The notes: generated by a model not told the origin, from the letters alone. Counted from the first letter of the stretch, positions 24,901 to 36,400 are shown. The stretch: DNA of 64,000 nt from Cannabis sativa (GCF_029168945.1 NC_083605.1:34051280-34115279), one strand, 5' to 3'. Translations and numbers: made by a program.

Positions 24901-27900
24901 TTTGCAGTTCAGGGGGAGAATCATAATCAAGAACTACAAAATTGGGAAAATTGGGACTTTGTTTCACTCATTGATCCTCATTCTTCTTCTGACAACACCA
25001 TTGCTCCAAAAACTACTCATCCCCCTGTTTCACTCACTGATCCTCATTCTTCTTCTGACAACACCATTGCTTCAAACACTTGTCATCCGTCTGTTACTCA
25101 TACTCCAAACTATTCAGTCAAATCACATGAGCCAAGAAATCCTCATCCAATTCCTTCCTTAAGCCTTGTTCCTATCAACGAGGACCGACTCAACCATTCA
25201 GCCAATTCACATGAGCCAAAAACTCCTGTCCACATCCCAAACAAAGAAATCCGAGTTTACTCAAGGAAAAAGAAAAATCTTGCCAGCATTGAACAAGCTA
25301 CCACTCAAACTCAGCAAAGTCATGAATATAATCCGATTCCATTTATTCTTGAACAAACACAGGAAGATGTTCGAGTTGAACCTGCTGTGGAAGAAGATGT
25401 ATCTGACGATCTAAGCATTCCCATTGCTCTCAGGAAAGGTGTTCGTTCTTGCACTCAACATCCCATTCGCAACTATTTGAGTTACTCAAGCTTATCTCCT
25501 ACCTATAGAGCTTTTATCACCACCCTGGATCAAGTTCAGATTCCAAATTCAGTTCAGGAAGCTCTACAGGATCCCAATTGGAATGCTGCCACAATGGAGG
25601 AAATAAAAGCACTTGAAAAGAATAAAACATGGATTATCACAGATTTGCCAAATGGCAAACGCACAGTTGGTTGTAAATGGATATTCTTAGTCAAGTATAA
25701 GGCTGATGGGAGCATTGAAAGATTTAAAGCCCGATTAGTGGCTAAAGGATTCACCCAATCGTATGGCATTGATTACCAAGAGACATTTGCTCCTGTTGCT
25801 AAGTTGAACACCATCCGAGTTCTCTTATCTATTGCTGTCAACAATGAATGGCCTTTATTCCAACTTGACGTAAAAAATGCGTTTCTTAACGGCGACCTTG
25901 TGGAAGAAGTATACATGGACATTCCTCCAGGATTTGAGGACCGATTCTCAAAAGGAAAAGTGTGCAAACTGAAAAAGTCTCTCTACGGCCTCAAGCAATC
26001 CCCTCGAGCCTGGTTTGACAGGTTTACAAAAGTGTTGAAAGGAGATGGTTACACCCAATGCCAATCAGATCATACTTTGTTTATAAAACACTCAGTTGGT
26101 GGAAAATTAACAGCATTGATTGTTTATGTCGACGATATTGTGGTTACAGGTAATTTCGTGGAAGAAATTTCTCATCTCAAGCAGCTTCTCTCCAGCGAAT
26201 TTGAAATTAAAGATCTAGGCCAATTAAGATACTTTCTGGGGATGGAAGTTGCAAGATCCAGCCAAGGTATCTCAGTAACTCAGCGGAAATATGTCATTGA
26301 TCTCTTACAGGAAACAGGGATGATCGGATGCAAGCCAAGTGAAACTCCGATGGACCCTAATACCAAACTTGAAGCACAGACAGACGGAACAAAAGTTGAC
26401 CGAGGAAGGTATCAACGTCTTGTGGGAAGGCTAATATACCTAACTCACACTCGGCCTGACATAAGCTTTGCTGTGAGTGTTGTTAGCCAATTTCTCAATA
26501 ATCCCTTTGAGGAACACATGGATGCTGTCTACCGGATTCTTAGGTACCTCAAGGGAACACCAGGAAAAGGGTTAATGTTCAGGAAAACTCTCAACAAAGA
26601 TCTTCAAATATACACAGATGCAGATTGAAATTTTGGTTCTCTCACTGATCGAAGATCCACTTCTGGGTACTGCTCCTACGTTTGGGGAAATCTCGTATCT
26701 TGGCGAAGCAAGAAGCAACAAGTGGTAGCTCGCAGCAGTGCAGAAGCAGAATTTCGTGCCTTAGCACATGGAATTTGTGAAGGAATGTGGCTGAAACGTC
26801 TTCTTGATGAACTCAGAATCAAACTTGAAGGCCCAATAGATGTTCTCTGTGACAATCAATCAGCCATAGCAATAGCAAAGAATCCAGTTCATCATGATAG
26901 GACCAAACATGTTGAAATTGATCGTCACTTCATCAGTGAAAAGATTGAAAACAAGATCATCACCTTGAAGCATATTCCCTCGAGACAACAAGCTGCTGAT
27001 ATCTTAACCAAAGCTCTCCATCGTCCTAATTTTAGAGAACTAAGTTCAAAATTAGGAATGTTTAGTATATATCTAGCTTGAGGGGGAGTGTAGGAAATCA
27101 AGCTAGCAATTAGTTGTAAATTTACATTTAATGTATTTTCCATTTACTCTAGTATTACTAGGTGTTCACATTGTATATATTATATATACCCTTTGTATAC
27201 ACTAAAAGAGATCATCAGAAAATAAAAATCATTTCTCTCATTTTTCTCATTTTTCTACAGCTACCACAAGTTCTGGGTTTTGAGTCCCTCTCGAGTACCT
27301 GCCATTTGCTATAGTCTCTTTTCGAGTCTCCCTTGCACTTTGTTTTTTCAGGAAGTTATGTTAATTTTTAGTGATTTGCATGCCCTTGAAGTTCATGGGG
27401 ATGGGCCTGCTCTGGCCCTTCAAACATCTCAGTTCTTAATTTTTCATATGGGTCTTGAGATTAGATGTTATGCATTGTTTACATTTAATCCTAGTGTAAA
27501 AAAATTAATGAAATAAACAAAGTTATTTATTCCTTTGCAATTTCTCTGTATAGGTATGAAATAGATGAGAGGCTAAATGATGTGGACAAGTCCATCTTGC
27601 TGTTTGCCTTAAATTTTCACCCAGAAAAAGATCGTAAAATAGGCGTTGGAGCTCAAGACATAAAGGTGAGCTAAGTTGATCTTTGCTATTGTCCTTGTCT
27701 TATTGAATCTCCATCTTAGATGTTTCCTATCAAAAATGTATAAATATTCATGTTTCTTCATTGATAGGTTGCATATCACAAGGAGCACGAGAATAGTCGA
27801 TGCTTTATGTTGGTAAGAGTCGATGGTACTGTAGAAGATTTTTCATACCGCAAATGTGTACGTGGCGCTCTGGAGATCATTGACCCTACAAAGGCAATGA

Positions 27901-27944
27901 CTTACCGAACGAAGAAACAAAATACAAAATGGGATATGAGTTAG
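14241..27944 (+). CDS. NRPD1: DNA-directed RNA polymerase IV largest subunit (18 coding exons)
   Basis: Largest subunit of nuclear RNA polymerase IV, which with RDR2 makes precursors of 24-nt siRNAs for RNA-directed DNA methylation. Exons: 14241-14345, 15058-15211, 15318-15442, 16002-16055, 16140-16361, 16492-16647, 16752-16847, 16967-18874, 19120-19289, 19388-19454, 19533-19651, 20842-20996, 21359-21594, 21770-21943, 22060-22197, 22537-22739, 27554-27665, 27768-27944. They join in frame to 1456 residues, close to the family's length. Visible features: zinc sites C63/C66/C85/H88 and C115/C118/C142/C145; RPPSIHQHSL; metal-A loop DFDGD at 474-478; LTRRLMFFMRD...AYDGTVR; LNPLECFVHS; and a C-terminal DeCL-type domain (about 1385-1440) with VDGTVEDFSYRKCV. 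The start follows an acceptor directly and precedes the conserved N-terminus. The long CTD of Pol V (NRPE1) is absent, which favours Pol IV. One intron uses a GC donor; another holds a 4.3-kb retrotransposon. Confidence 0.96.
16848..16966 (+). other. GC-AG intron of NRPD1
   Basis: The exon ends ...GCTAAG and the intron starts GCAAGT, ending TTGCAG. Only this GC donor keeps the frame between CMKIAK and LNSDNS. The GT five bases inside (GCAA|GTTAG) would shift it. AG|GCAAGT is the usual context of GC-AG introns. Confidence 0.85.
18885..18942 (+). repeat. (CT)29 microsatellite in an NRPD1 intron
   Basis: Fifty-eight bases of CT begin ten bases after the donor at 18875 in a 245-bp intron (18875-19119). 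If the intron were retained, the tract would read Ser-Leu repeats in frame. Confidence 0.95.
20200..20654. mobile_element. Tourist-type (PIF/Harbinger) MITE in an NRPD1 intron
   Basis: The 455-bp unit begins GGTGATGTTTGGTT and ends AACCAAACACCACC (13 of 14 inverted match). It is flanked on both sides by TTA (20197-20199 and 20655-20657), the PIF/Harbinger target duplication. The inside is rich in GTAATGG/CCATTAC repeats on opposite strands and encodes nothing. It lies in the intron between coding exons 11 and 12. Confidence 0.9.
22924..23094 (+). repeat. 5' LTR of the intronic copia element
   Basis: TGTAGGAAAT...TTTTCTACA, 171 bp, with a TATA-rich patch at about 23005-23030. Followed immediately by the tRNA-Met primer site. 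Confidence 0.95.
23506..27081 (+). pseudogene. Copia pol polyprotein, gag-less, one nonsense codon
   Basis: Starting at the in-frame ATG 23506 (context CCATGGC), the frame runs 1040 codons to TGA at 26626-26628, then continues in the same frame to 27081. Domains: aspartic protease DSGASDH from residue 31; integrase zinc region WHHRLGH from about 174, then the D,D,E core (HGDIWGP, KTDNARDFF, GVAERKN); reverse transcriptase with YVDD at residues 874-877; RNase H (YTDAD, SSAEAEFRA, DNQSAIAIA). The TGA replaces the Trp expected after YTDAD, so RNase H is truncated. Only about 30 residues precede the protease: the usual gag of about 300 residues with its zinc knuckle is missing. An earlier in-frame start at 23299 only adds leader sequence. 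Confidence 0.93.
24961..25092 (+). repeat. 66-bp tandem duplication in the copia integrase-RT linker
   Basis: Two 66-bp units starting GTTTCACTCA encode the repeated peptide DPHSSSDNTIA. The unit length keeps the frame. A related SHEPK/SHEPR peptide also repeats just downstream. Confidence 0.85.
27089..27259 (+). repeat. 3' LTR of the intronic copia element
   Basis: Same 171-bp sequence as the 5' LTR with no difference seen. Preceded by the polypurine tract. Confidence 0.95.
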
Positions 27945-28200
27945 CAGACAGAAATCTAAAGATGAAGATGCAGTTATAAGCAATAATCTTTAGGCCATTC
28001 ATTTCATATAAACTAAGCTTCTATAAATAATGTTGCTCTTTCTAACAAACTAGGAAACTTTCATTGTTTTGTTTTGTGTATATTACAATCTTTCCAAAGC
28101 TTCTTTTTGCTTCTTTCACTTTAACTTTGTTTGCCCTGCATGAAGATTTGGGCAAAGAAAGGTCTAGTTGAAGCAGCAAAGAGAAGCTGGTCAAAGGTCA
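27945..28200 (+). other. Inferred 3' UTR of NRPD1
   Basis: After the stop (TAG at 27942-27944) come AT-rich stretches such as TATAAATAATG (about 28023) that could serve as a poly(A) signal. The exact end is not visible. Confidence 0.4.
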
Positions 28201-28936
28201 ATCCTTTATTTATTTTGAATGCTTGACATTTGAATAAATCTTTTTCTCTTTATATTCACTTGGTAATGTGCCTTGTGTTTTAGCACTAGATTTCGCTATG
28301 AATTCTCATATCATAAAGATTAAACAATGAAAAATGTAGATTTATATTTTTCTATTTTCATGCATTAAAATACCATTTAATCTAGTTTTACTTTAGTTAT
28401 TGCCCCCATGTGGCTACTGGCTTCTAGATCTATTACCCCATCATGAGGAGACTTTATACTCTACTCTATGACATAACATTTCTATAATAAGGTGTTTGAT
28501 TACATGTAATTGGTTTGGAGACTTTAATGGGGCTAACCCTGAAACAAACAATGAATCAGGCCAGAAGTTAAAAAAATTATATATTTTTATTGAATATTTG
28601 TATTCTTCCATAATTTTATCAGAAAGCAATCAAAGCAGTTGTTATGGACCGTTGGATCAAAACAACACAAGTCACCATGATTGTTAAGTTCATCTTCCCC
28701 ATCACCTCCCCAAGCCAAGTTGGATTTGGTTGACTGGTAAGTTTAAAATAAGGGGGTTGGATCATAGGTGTCAACATTTAGCAACCATAGATCGTCTTTT
28801 TGGTATTATTAGCTTTGTTGATAATGTTTTACACTCACATGGCTTTCTCTATTATGTTATCTTTGAAATTCTTTTCTATCTTCTAGAGTTGTGTAGCAGA
28901 AAAGGTTTATATAATATATATATATTTATATGTATA
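28201..28936. other. Intergenic, no gene seen
   Basis: Several short open frames but no recognisable protein. Ordinary AT-rich intergenic DNA. Confidence 0.45.
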
Positions 28937-29732
28937 CTAGGTGATGGTTACGTGCCAAGCCACGTAGTGTTAGTTTTATTTAATATTTTAGTTTTTTATT
29001 TGAATTAATAATTAAAATAGTATAATTATTTGAACGATTTGTTTTATAAAAATAAAATATGTGTCAGTATATTTAGTAAGTAAAATATAGTTGTGTTATA
29101 ATAATGTATGTTATTAATAGTAAAATGTACATTAATTTTCTAATTGAAAAAAGTTCTATTATCTCATTTCATATCTAATAATAGCTACACAACTATATAT
29201 TTATAGACTTTCACATTCTTTGCAAATTACTAATAAGCACCAATAATATTTTCATATTCTAATATTTTTCAACCTTCTCCTCTTGGTGGTAAAATTAAAA
29301 ATAAAACTAAAAATAAGCACAAACATATAAGGTAAATACTAATTACAAATTTCATTTTATTTTTTTTTATTATTATTTTTTTAAGCCCAAGCCCAAAAAT
29401 CTCTAAGCCAACACAATCAATCTTCTTTTATATTATCTTTTTTATCTATATTTTTCTTTTTTAAAAAATAAATAAAAAAATTATTAATATTCTCCCAAGA
29501 TAAGTTTGTTAGAGAGATATGTGGCTAAGATGATTTTTTTAATTTAAAAAGAGATTATTAATATTTAAAAGATTGTTTATTTAAAAGATTGTTTAATTTT
29601 TTGGTTTAATTATTGGGTTTATTTTTTAACGGGGATCAAACCTAATCGTTAAATTTAACAGAATATTCTGTTAAACCAAGAATGTTAAACCAAGAAATGT
29701 CGTTAGATAGACACTTTTAATATATTAAGAGA
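28937..29732 (-). mobile_element. Non-autonomous Helitron
   Basis: On the minus strand the unit starts TCTCTTAATATATTAAAAGT (plus end 29732) and ends CACCTAG (plus 28937). The 3' end carries a hairpin TACGTG-GCTTGG-CACGTA (plus 28949-28966) followed by about 8 nt and CTAG. It sits between A and T, with A before TC and T after CTAG on the minus strand. 5'-TC, a 3' hairpin plus CTRR, insertion at AT and no target duplication or TIRs are the Helitron signature. 796 bp with no Rep/helicase coding. A 22-bp perfect palindrome lies at 29654-29675. Confidence 0.82.
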
Positions 29733-32308
29733 TATATTTTGAAGAGGTTTCAACACTTACATTTTTATTGTAACTATCATGGTTGCATTTTTTTTAAAAA
29801 GAAAATACTTCATATATCATTATTTAATTTGGGAATTTACTTCATATTTCATGGTTACATTTTTTTAAGTGATTGGATTACAATTGAATGGTTGTGATTA
29901 ATTTAGAAATTAAATAAAAATAAATAATAAATAACTTGTAACTTGAAAATAACCTAATAATTTATTTCCTTATAAAACTTTAATTAAGATTAATTACATT
30001 TTAAAATTAAATTAATTATAATTATTAATTATTTTTTTGTAACTTTAATTAAAATTAATTATATTTTAAAATTAAATTAATTATAATTATAAATTATTTT
30101 TTTGTAATTTATTACTATATAAGGATCTTTTAGCAATTTATTTTTTTGCACTTAAATTATTTAAAATTTTATAGCAAAACTTTTTATAATTTAAAATTAT
30201 ACACATATAATTTTATAATTTAAATTTTATTATACTTGTAATCTTAATTTTAAATTATTACACTTAATTATTTAATTTTTTTATTTAAATATTTAAAAAG
30301 TATGTAGTGAAATAAGTTGAAGAATTTTTTAGAAAAAAAATGGCTACACTTGTTATCGATTGACTAGCTTGAGGCCTCATACTTAGTTCATCTAATTGTA
30401 ATAAAATAATTAAATATCATTTAAAAATAATTAATTGTTTAAAAATTTATTATAAGAAGAGAATTTTAATTTGTGTAAAAAGAAGTTTCATTTTTGTAAA
30501 AAAAAAAAAAATTTACTGTAAATATTATAATTAAATGGCTTAATTGTTAAAATAATTAGAGTAAGGATTTAAATATAAATAAAAAAAATTATTTATAAAT
30601 ATTAATTGCTAAAACAGGTATTGTTAAATATTTGATTAATTATTTTAAGAAAATAGTTAATTATAATTAATTAATTCTAAAAAAAGAATATTTACCTATT
30701 AGTAACATGCTATTATAGGTTAAAGAAAAATGTAACCATTGAATAGTCACTATACATTTCAAAAAAAAAAAAAAAGAATAGTCACCCTAGTATATATATA
30801 TTTATATTATATGCATAACAAAATAGGAAAAAAAAAGAAGAAAAGCATTGTTATTAGGTAAATTTGAGAGATACAACATTTGATATGGTACAAAATTTAT
30901 ATTAATATAAATGTAATATATTTTTTTTATTTTTTATGTTATTTTTATTATTTATAGTATTTAATTATAATATTAAATGATGAAGTATTTATAATATTAT
31001 TTTTATTACTTTATATATTTGGTGAAAAAATTATTATTTTTTATATTTTAATAAAAACGTTAATGAAATTAAATTTTATAATTGTGCATTAGATATAATA
31101 TTAAGGGCTCGTTTGGAACGCCGTATTAGTTCGTAGTGTATTGTATTGTATTATATTAAATTCTATTTTATGCAATATTTTTATGTAAAACTATATGTGG
31201 TATTAACTTTTATGGACACCTAAATATATAATATTTTAAAATATTTCTTATTCATTGCTAATTTACTAATAAAAACAAGAGGAAAAAAAAAAAAGAAAGA
31301 AACTAAAACAAAAATAGAAGATACAAAAAAATAAAAATAAAAACGAACACTAGAAACATGTATGAATTTTTAAACATGTATAAATTATTAATCAAATAAT
31401 TAAAAGCAACTGTAAACTATAATGTTGGTCAACAATTACAATTAATAAGCTGGCAAAACTTTAAAATATACTAATGACTCGTGAGCAAAAATTCTTGGTT
31501 AAGTTGGTTTGGTTATGCAAAATTAGGCATTACTATTACTATATATCTGATTATTTTATTCTCGTTGAAAACAAAAATAAGATGTGAGAATCTCACATGA
31601 TAACAAATAAAATTTCCTCTGATAAGTCACTATCCTCTGGTTGGATTTTTCTTCTATAAATATATATTATATATATTTTTCTTTTTTGTAATTTGTTAAT
31701 TTTGAAAATGATATAGTTTCTTTATGTAGCTACAATTATGTCATGTTGCGAAAGAAAAGTGTATAAATAAATTTGTGGTGCATAATACATGCATATTTTA
31801 TGTTTGTTTTGTGTAGCAGTAATGTCACATTTAGATTTAGACAACCATTATTATGCATGGCTAGGCTAGGCTACACAAATTTAGATTCTTTTTTTGGCCA
31901 TTTTTCACCATTAAAATTAATTTTTTATTAACTTTAAAATTAAATAGAAAAATCCACTTGGCATAAATCAAATTCAACTCAAAGGCACTTATTGTTCTAA
32001 TTTGGCAGCATACAAATAATAATACCTTGTAAAGAAAGAAAATTATTTTTGTTTGTACACACATGTTATATTATATAGGTAGGTAGTGAATATTCAAGAA
32101 GTTTATGTTTAAGATTCTTTGAATCTGATTTATTATATAGTACTATCAATTAAGTCAATTATAATGAAAGAGGTTTTTTTTGTTAAGCTTTCTTTGTACG
32201 TAATTTATAATTATATAGAAAAAATAATTAATAATCTTGGACAAGATGTGCGGGTAGTCTTGTCTTGACTTTTGAGGATGTTGAGTTGAGGTGGCTTTCT
32301 TTTTTTTT
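29733..32308. other. Very AT-rich intergenic DNA
   Basis: No gene. TTAATTATAATTATTAATTATTT-type stretches repeat at 29990-30110. A lone Tourist-like terminus, TTA then GGGCTCGTTTGGAACGCC, occurs at about 31103-31125 without a detectable partner. Confidence 0.5.
30741..30785 (+). repeat. Short A-tailed insertion with direct repeats
   Basis: GAATAGTCAC occurs at 30741-30750 and 30776-30785 (10 of 10). Between them are TATACATTTC and fifteen A. Confidence 0.6.
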
Positions 32309-32348
32309 TTTTAGTTGTATGTATTTGTTTTTAGTTGTATGTATTTGT
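32309..32348 (+). repeat. 20-bp tandem duplication
   Basis: TTTTAGTTGTATGTATTTGT is present twice head to tail with no difference, preceded by a long T-run. Confidence 0.85.
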
Positions 32349-32795
32349 ATACCAACTTCTACTAAGGAATTAGTGACACATGCTATTTTTTTTTTAGGAA
32401 TTTTTTCATAATTGCCTCTAATCTTAATATTGTTCACTGTTTTAATATTGTATAGATTTGAAGTTTTATTTAATACGGATGGTTGCCCTTGTGCTATCTT
32501 AATAACTACATAATATTGTTACTCTTCACCCAGTTAATTTAATTTTTGTTAAGTATTATAATAAAAAGTAATTATTTATTAATATAATAAATAATAACTT
32601 AAAAATTATTTTAATATATAATAATATTGAAATTATATTATCTAATTACATAAATTTATACTATTAATGTATAAATATATAGAATTTTAAATTATTTTGT
32701 TGATTTTTTTTTTTTTTACAAATATAAGTAAATAGGGTGGTGTATGAAAAAATAGAGTGTTCTCCATTATATTAATGCATTATTTTTTATCTGAT

Positions 32796-33065
32796 CATTC
32801 AATATCGTCACCCATTGTCTCACATTGCTTCACTGTATCTCACCCGTAATCATCACTGTATCTCACTTATTGTCATCACCGTATTAGAGTATTCAACACC
32901 ATATCTCTCATCGTATCTCATTTGTTGTCATTACCATATTTTACTCATTGTCATCACTTGTTGTCTGATCATATCTCATCCGTTGTCGTCACCGTATCTC
33001 ACTCAATATCATGACTGTATCTTTCAACGTTGTACCTCACCCGTTGTCATCATCGTGTCATTCCA
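32796..33065. repeat. Degenerate minisatellite
   Basis: Imperfect tandem units of about 20-40 bp built from GTATCTCACC, CGTTGTCATCACC and variants run for about 270 bp. GTCATCAC and TATCTCA each recur many times. The open frame 32815-33075 is an accident of this periodicity. Confidence 0.75.
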
Positions 33066-33251
33066 ATCACTCTAACAAATTTTAAATAGTCATATTGTTG
33101 AGAAACATATATATTCTTCAAAAGTTATTTTCTTAACATTATAACTCTGAATAACTTCCATACTTTTGGAGTTGGTAGAAATTTTTTAGATTCGTTGCAC
33201 TTGTAGTAGAGAAGTTAATTTTATATATTTAGAGTAAATATAAATTAATAC

Positions 33252-34275
33252 TGTTAACGCAGATTTTCGTTAATCAAATATGAGCCTAATAGTGATAATC
33301 TCACACAAAAAAATAAAAGCAGTAAAGTAAAAAGTATGAGCACGAGGGATTTTTTACGTGATTTTGCAGTTAAAATTCTGCATAGTTCACGAGTCAATCT
33401 TATTAGACTTCTGATAGTTTTTCAGGGCCTTTTTCTCTTATGATCTTTTTTTGTCCCTTTTTTGATCTAACTTGCCACTATTTATAATCACATAGTAGGC
33501 AGTTAATTACAAAGTTGATTGTAATCTTTACAACGTTTTTTCCCTGAAATCATGGGGTTTGATTACATATCACGTAGTATAAATGCGGTTATAATTTGAA
33601 TATCACACAGCTGTGATTTTCCCACTTTTACTAGGTCAAAATGATCTTGTGTTTAAACACGTCTTTAATTGTAGCGTTCTAGGATGTCTCGACAGGAACT
33701 TGGTTCCAATGACCTTGATAGCGAGCTAGAGCTTTCTTCCCTATCTTTCTGAGGTCGATGATGTACACCTTGCTGCTTCTTTGAATGAAGGCTTAATGCT
33801 TCATTCTGATAATCACAGTTCTTATTAACAGAGAGTTCCTCGGTAGTCATTAATTTAAATATCAACTTTTGACTCGTCAAGATTATAAGTCTCACTGTAA
33901 AATGTCTGGAGTTAATTGGTGAAAGTAACAGGAATGCGCCTTCCTATGGCGAGATAGGCGCCTCGCTTATTAGGTCTGGAGCCCACCCGACTATTATACT
34001 TAGTTTGTACATTATACGCTAAGTGTCTTCCCAGGTGTAACGAAGTTGATGTCTCGCTTTATGCATCCAATGACGTATGGTTTCTCGTTAATATACTGAA
34101 CAATAGTTTGCATATATTTTTCTCGCATAAGACCTTATAGTCAGCGAGTTGCAAGTATACTCTGTTACTTACGTAATTAATGAGTTATTCATTAAAAGTG
34201 ATTTCATCGACCCATATTCCCCTTATCTTGACACGTGTCCTCCACTAAAATGTTAGCCGAATTTCGGGTATAACA
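33252..34275. repeat. LTR-like repeat, about 1.0 kb (candidate solo LTR)
   Basis: The unit begins TGTTAACGCAGATTTTCG and ends GGGTATAACA. A diverged relative begins at 43037 (TGTTAACTCAAAATTTCG), shares the GGATTTTTTACGT block and the AGTTAAAAT block after it, resumes at 59375 (GTGTCTCGA, then TGGTTCCAA) and ends ATATAACA at 59733. Two copies sharing both TG...CA-like ends support an LTR family. Flanking bases do not form a clean 5-bp duplication. It contains no gene. Confidence 0.6.
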
Positions 34276-36400
34276 TAATTTATAGTTATTTTTTTATGAA
34301 TCAAATCAATTATAATTTATAATTTTTTTTATTATTAAAAAAAATACTACACAATTAATAATTATTTAAAATTTAAAAAAACTACAAAATTATCTACCAA
34401 CCTAACAATATAATAAGTTCCTTCACTTTCATTCAATCGCTTGAAAAATAAAATCATAACTAGGATAAAGGAGAACAAGTTTACTTCTATTGTCATTCAT
34501 TTATTTTATTTAAGATTATAAATTTTTTTTCTATCTTATTATTAATATATATATATGTATACATCTCTATTGTTCTATCATTCCAAATATTTATGAAGGA
34601 GAATGAGAATATATAAATATATGAGTACTCCATGACATGTAAACCATAAAGGTAGACTTATGGTAAAAAAATTTTGACACTTATTGATTATTAAAGTTGT
34701 CTTTTTCAATTGTTATGAATTTCTTTTACTATATTTAAATTTATTTTTGAAATAAAAATAAAAAAATATAGTTACTCATATAATTAAAAAAATATTAAAA
34801 AAGAATTAAAAATTATTATCTTACTAAACAAAATACAACTGTACACGAAACACGGTTTGTTTCTTAATTTTATATAAAAATATCACATGTTTGCAGCTGT
34901 CAATATGTATAGCCATATAGGAGTAGATTATATAGTGAAAATCTGCATAAATTATTATTTATTTTATAAAATTTTTACATTTTTACATTTATTTTTTTTA
35001 TATATATTTTTACAGTGTTCATGAAAGTAACATAAAAAAAATAATAAAAAAATACATAAAAATAATAAGAAAACGATATTTAAATAATATAAAAAAGTAA
35101 TATATAAATAATAAAAATTTAACAACAAAATAATAAAAGTACAACATAAAATACATCAGAAGACCGTTTTTTATATAAATAAAATCATAAATATATTTAA
35201 TATAATCATATTTATAAATTTTTTTTTATTTTTGAAATAATCTTAAATTATACATATAAAAAAAATAAGGATAGGAGGAGAAAAAATATTGATTATAAAA
35301 ACAAATATGATGTATTTGTAATATCAAAGTTGCCAACAAAGATTTCCTCAAAAAAAAAAAAAAGTTGCCAACAAAGATAAAAGATTACTAATTAAAGACT
35401 AAAATTTTTGAATTAGATAATCACAATTTCATTGTACGCAGTTCATATTTTCGTTCACTTAAATAAAAAGGATGAAGAAGATCGAATTGAACTTTGATTT
35501 TCATTAGATTTCATGTACGTGAATTTTATAAAAAGGTAAGAGAGAAACAATTGAATCTAATATTATTTTATGGTATATATATATTAATGCAATTAAAACA
35601 AAAAATATATATTCAATCAGAGTCGGTTGGTAGCAGAAAGGCTCCATTCCAAACCCGACACGACCACATGAATGCTTGATTATTTTATAAAACTTTTACT
35701 TACCAATCTACACTACCAATCTGCATGGTTCCAAAACACCAGCCAATCAAAACACTGGCACTGCACACATTTATTTATTTATTTATTACATATATCATGA
35801 AAAGATCTACCTATATATTTTATTAAAAAATTGAACAAAAAACAGTGTAGCTTGACTTATTATATTATATATAAATAATAGTGTACGACATGTATCATGT
35901 AAGGTACAGTCAAAAATATCTGGGGTACTTAAACTACCAATTTTAATAATTTCATACAATATTATTAGTTGAAATAATGGATAGCTTATTTATTGATATT
36001 ATATCCTATATTATAATGTAACATGATAAGGCGGTGATTTAATGGTTTTTATATCTGCAAAAATGATACTATATAATATATTGGCTCTCACTAGTTCTTC
36101 TCAGTGTACATACAATGATCGTATAGATTTTACTTTCAAAAGAATGTATTCATCACACATGCTTTGGCTGAAATATTGTCCCCAATTTCTTTTAATGCAA
36201 AATATATACTATACCACTTGTATTATTAATGAAAAAAAATAATATAAACTGGAGAAGCAGGTGACTGCAAAAGGACGTTGAACAATATGAGAAAACGAGT
36301 TTTTACAAATATCAATAATTATTATAGATATATAACAAAATATAAGATTATAATAGTCTCCGGTAGCAGAATATAATTCTGTTACTGTAGAAATTTTTTT
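34276..36400. other. Very AT-rich intergenic DNA
   Basis: No gene recognised; all open frames are short and lack family resemblance. 34950-35200 resembles the reverse of the AT-rich repeat at 11810-12135. Confidence 0.5.
35326..35378 (+). repeat. Short A-tailed insertion with 18-bp direct repeats
   Basis: AAAGTTGCCAACAAAGAT is perfect at 35326-35343 and 35361-35378. Between them are TTCCTC and eleven A. Confidence 0.75.

Larger units (their letters stand above)
22919..27264 (+). mobile_element. Near-complete Ty1/copia retrotransposon with identical LTRs, in an NRPD1 intron
   Basis: LTRs 22924-23094 and 27089-27259 (171 bp each) look identical base for base. They are flanked by a perfect 5-bp duplication GCTAC (22919-22923, 27260-27264). 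A primer-binding site TGGTATCAGAGC (23095-23106, initiator-Met tRNA type) follows the 5' LTR, and a polypurine tract GAGGGGGAG (27080-27088) precedes the 3' LTR. It inserted in the same orientation as the host gene, in the intron between coding exons 16 and 17 (22740-27553). Short LTRs fit the Ale/Retrofit group, but lineage is not proven. Identical LTRs imply recent insertion, yet the coding part lacks gag and has one nonsense codon. Confidence 0.96.

Noticed and set aside
14241..27944. Identification as Pol V (NRPE1) or Pol II (NRPB1) largest subunit
   Set aside because: There is no long repeat-rich CTD of Pol V and no heptad CTD of Pol II; length and motif wording fit NRPD1 throughout.
31103..31260. 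Tourist-like terminus TTA-GGGCTCGTTTGGAACGCC as a full MITE
   Set aside because: No matching inverted end found downstream, so only noted as a possible half element.
32815..33075. 86-codon open frame
   Set aside because: Product of the minisatellite periodicity.
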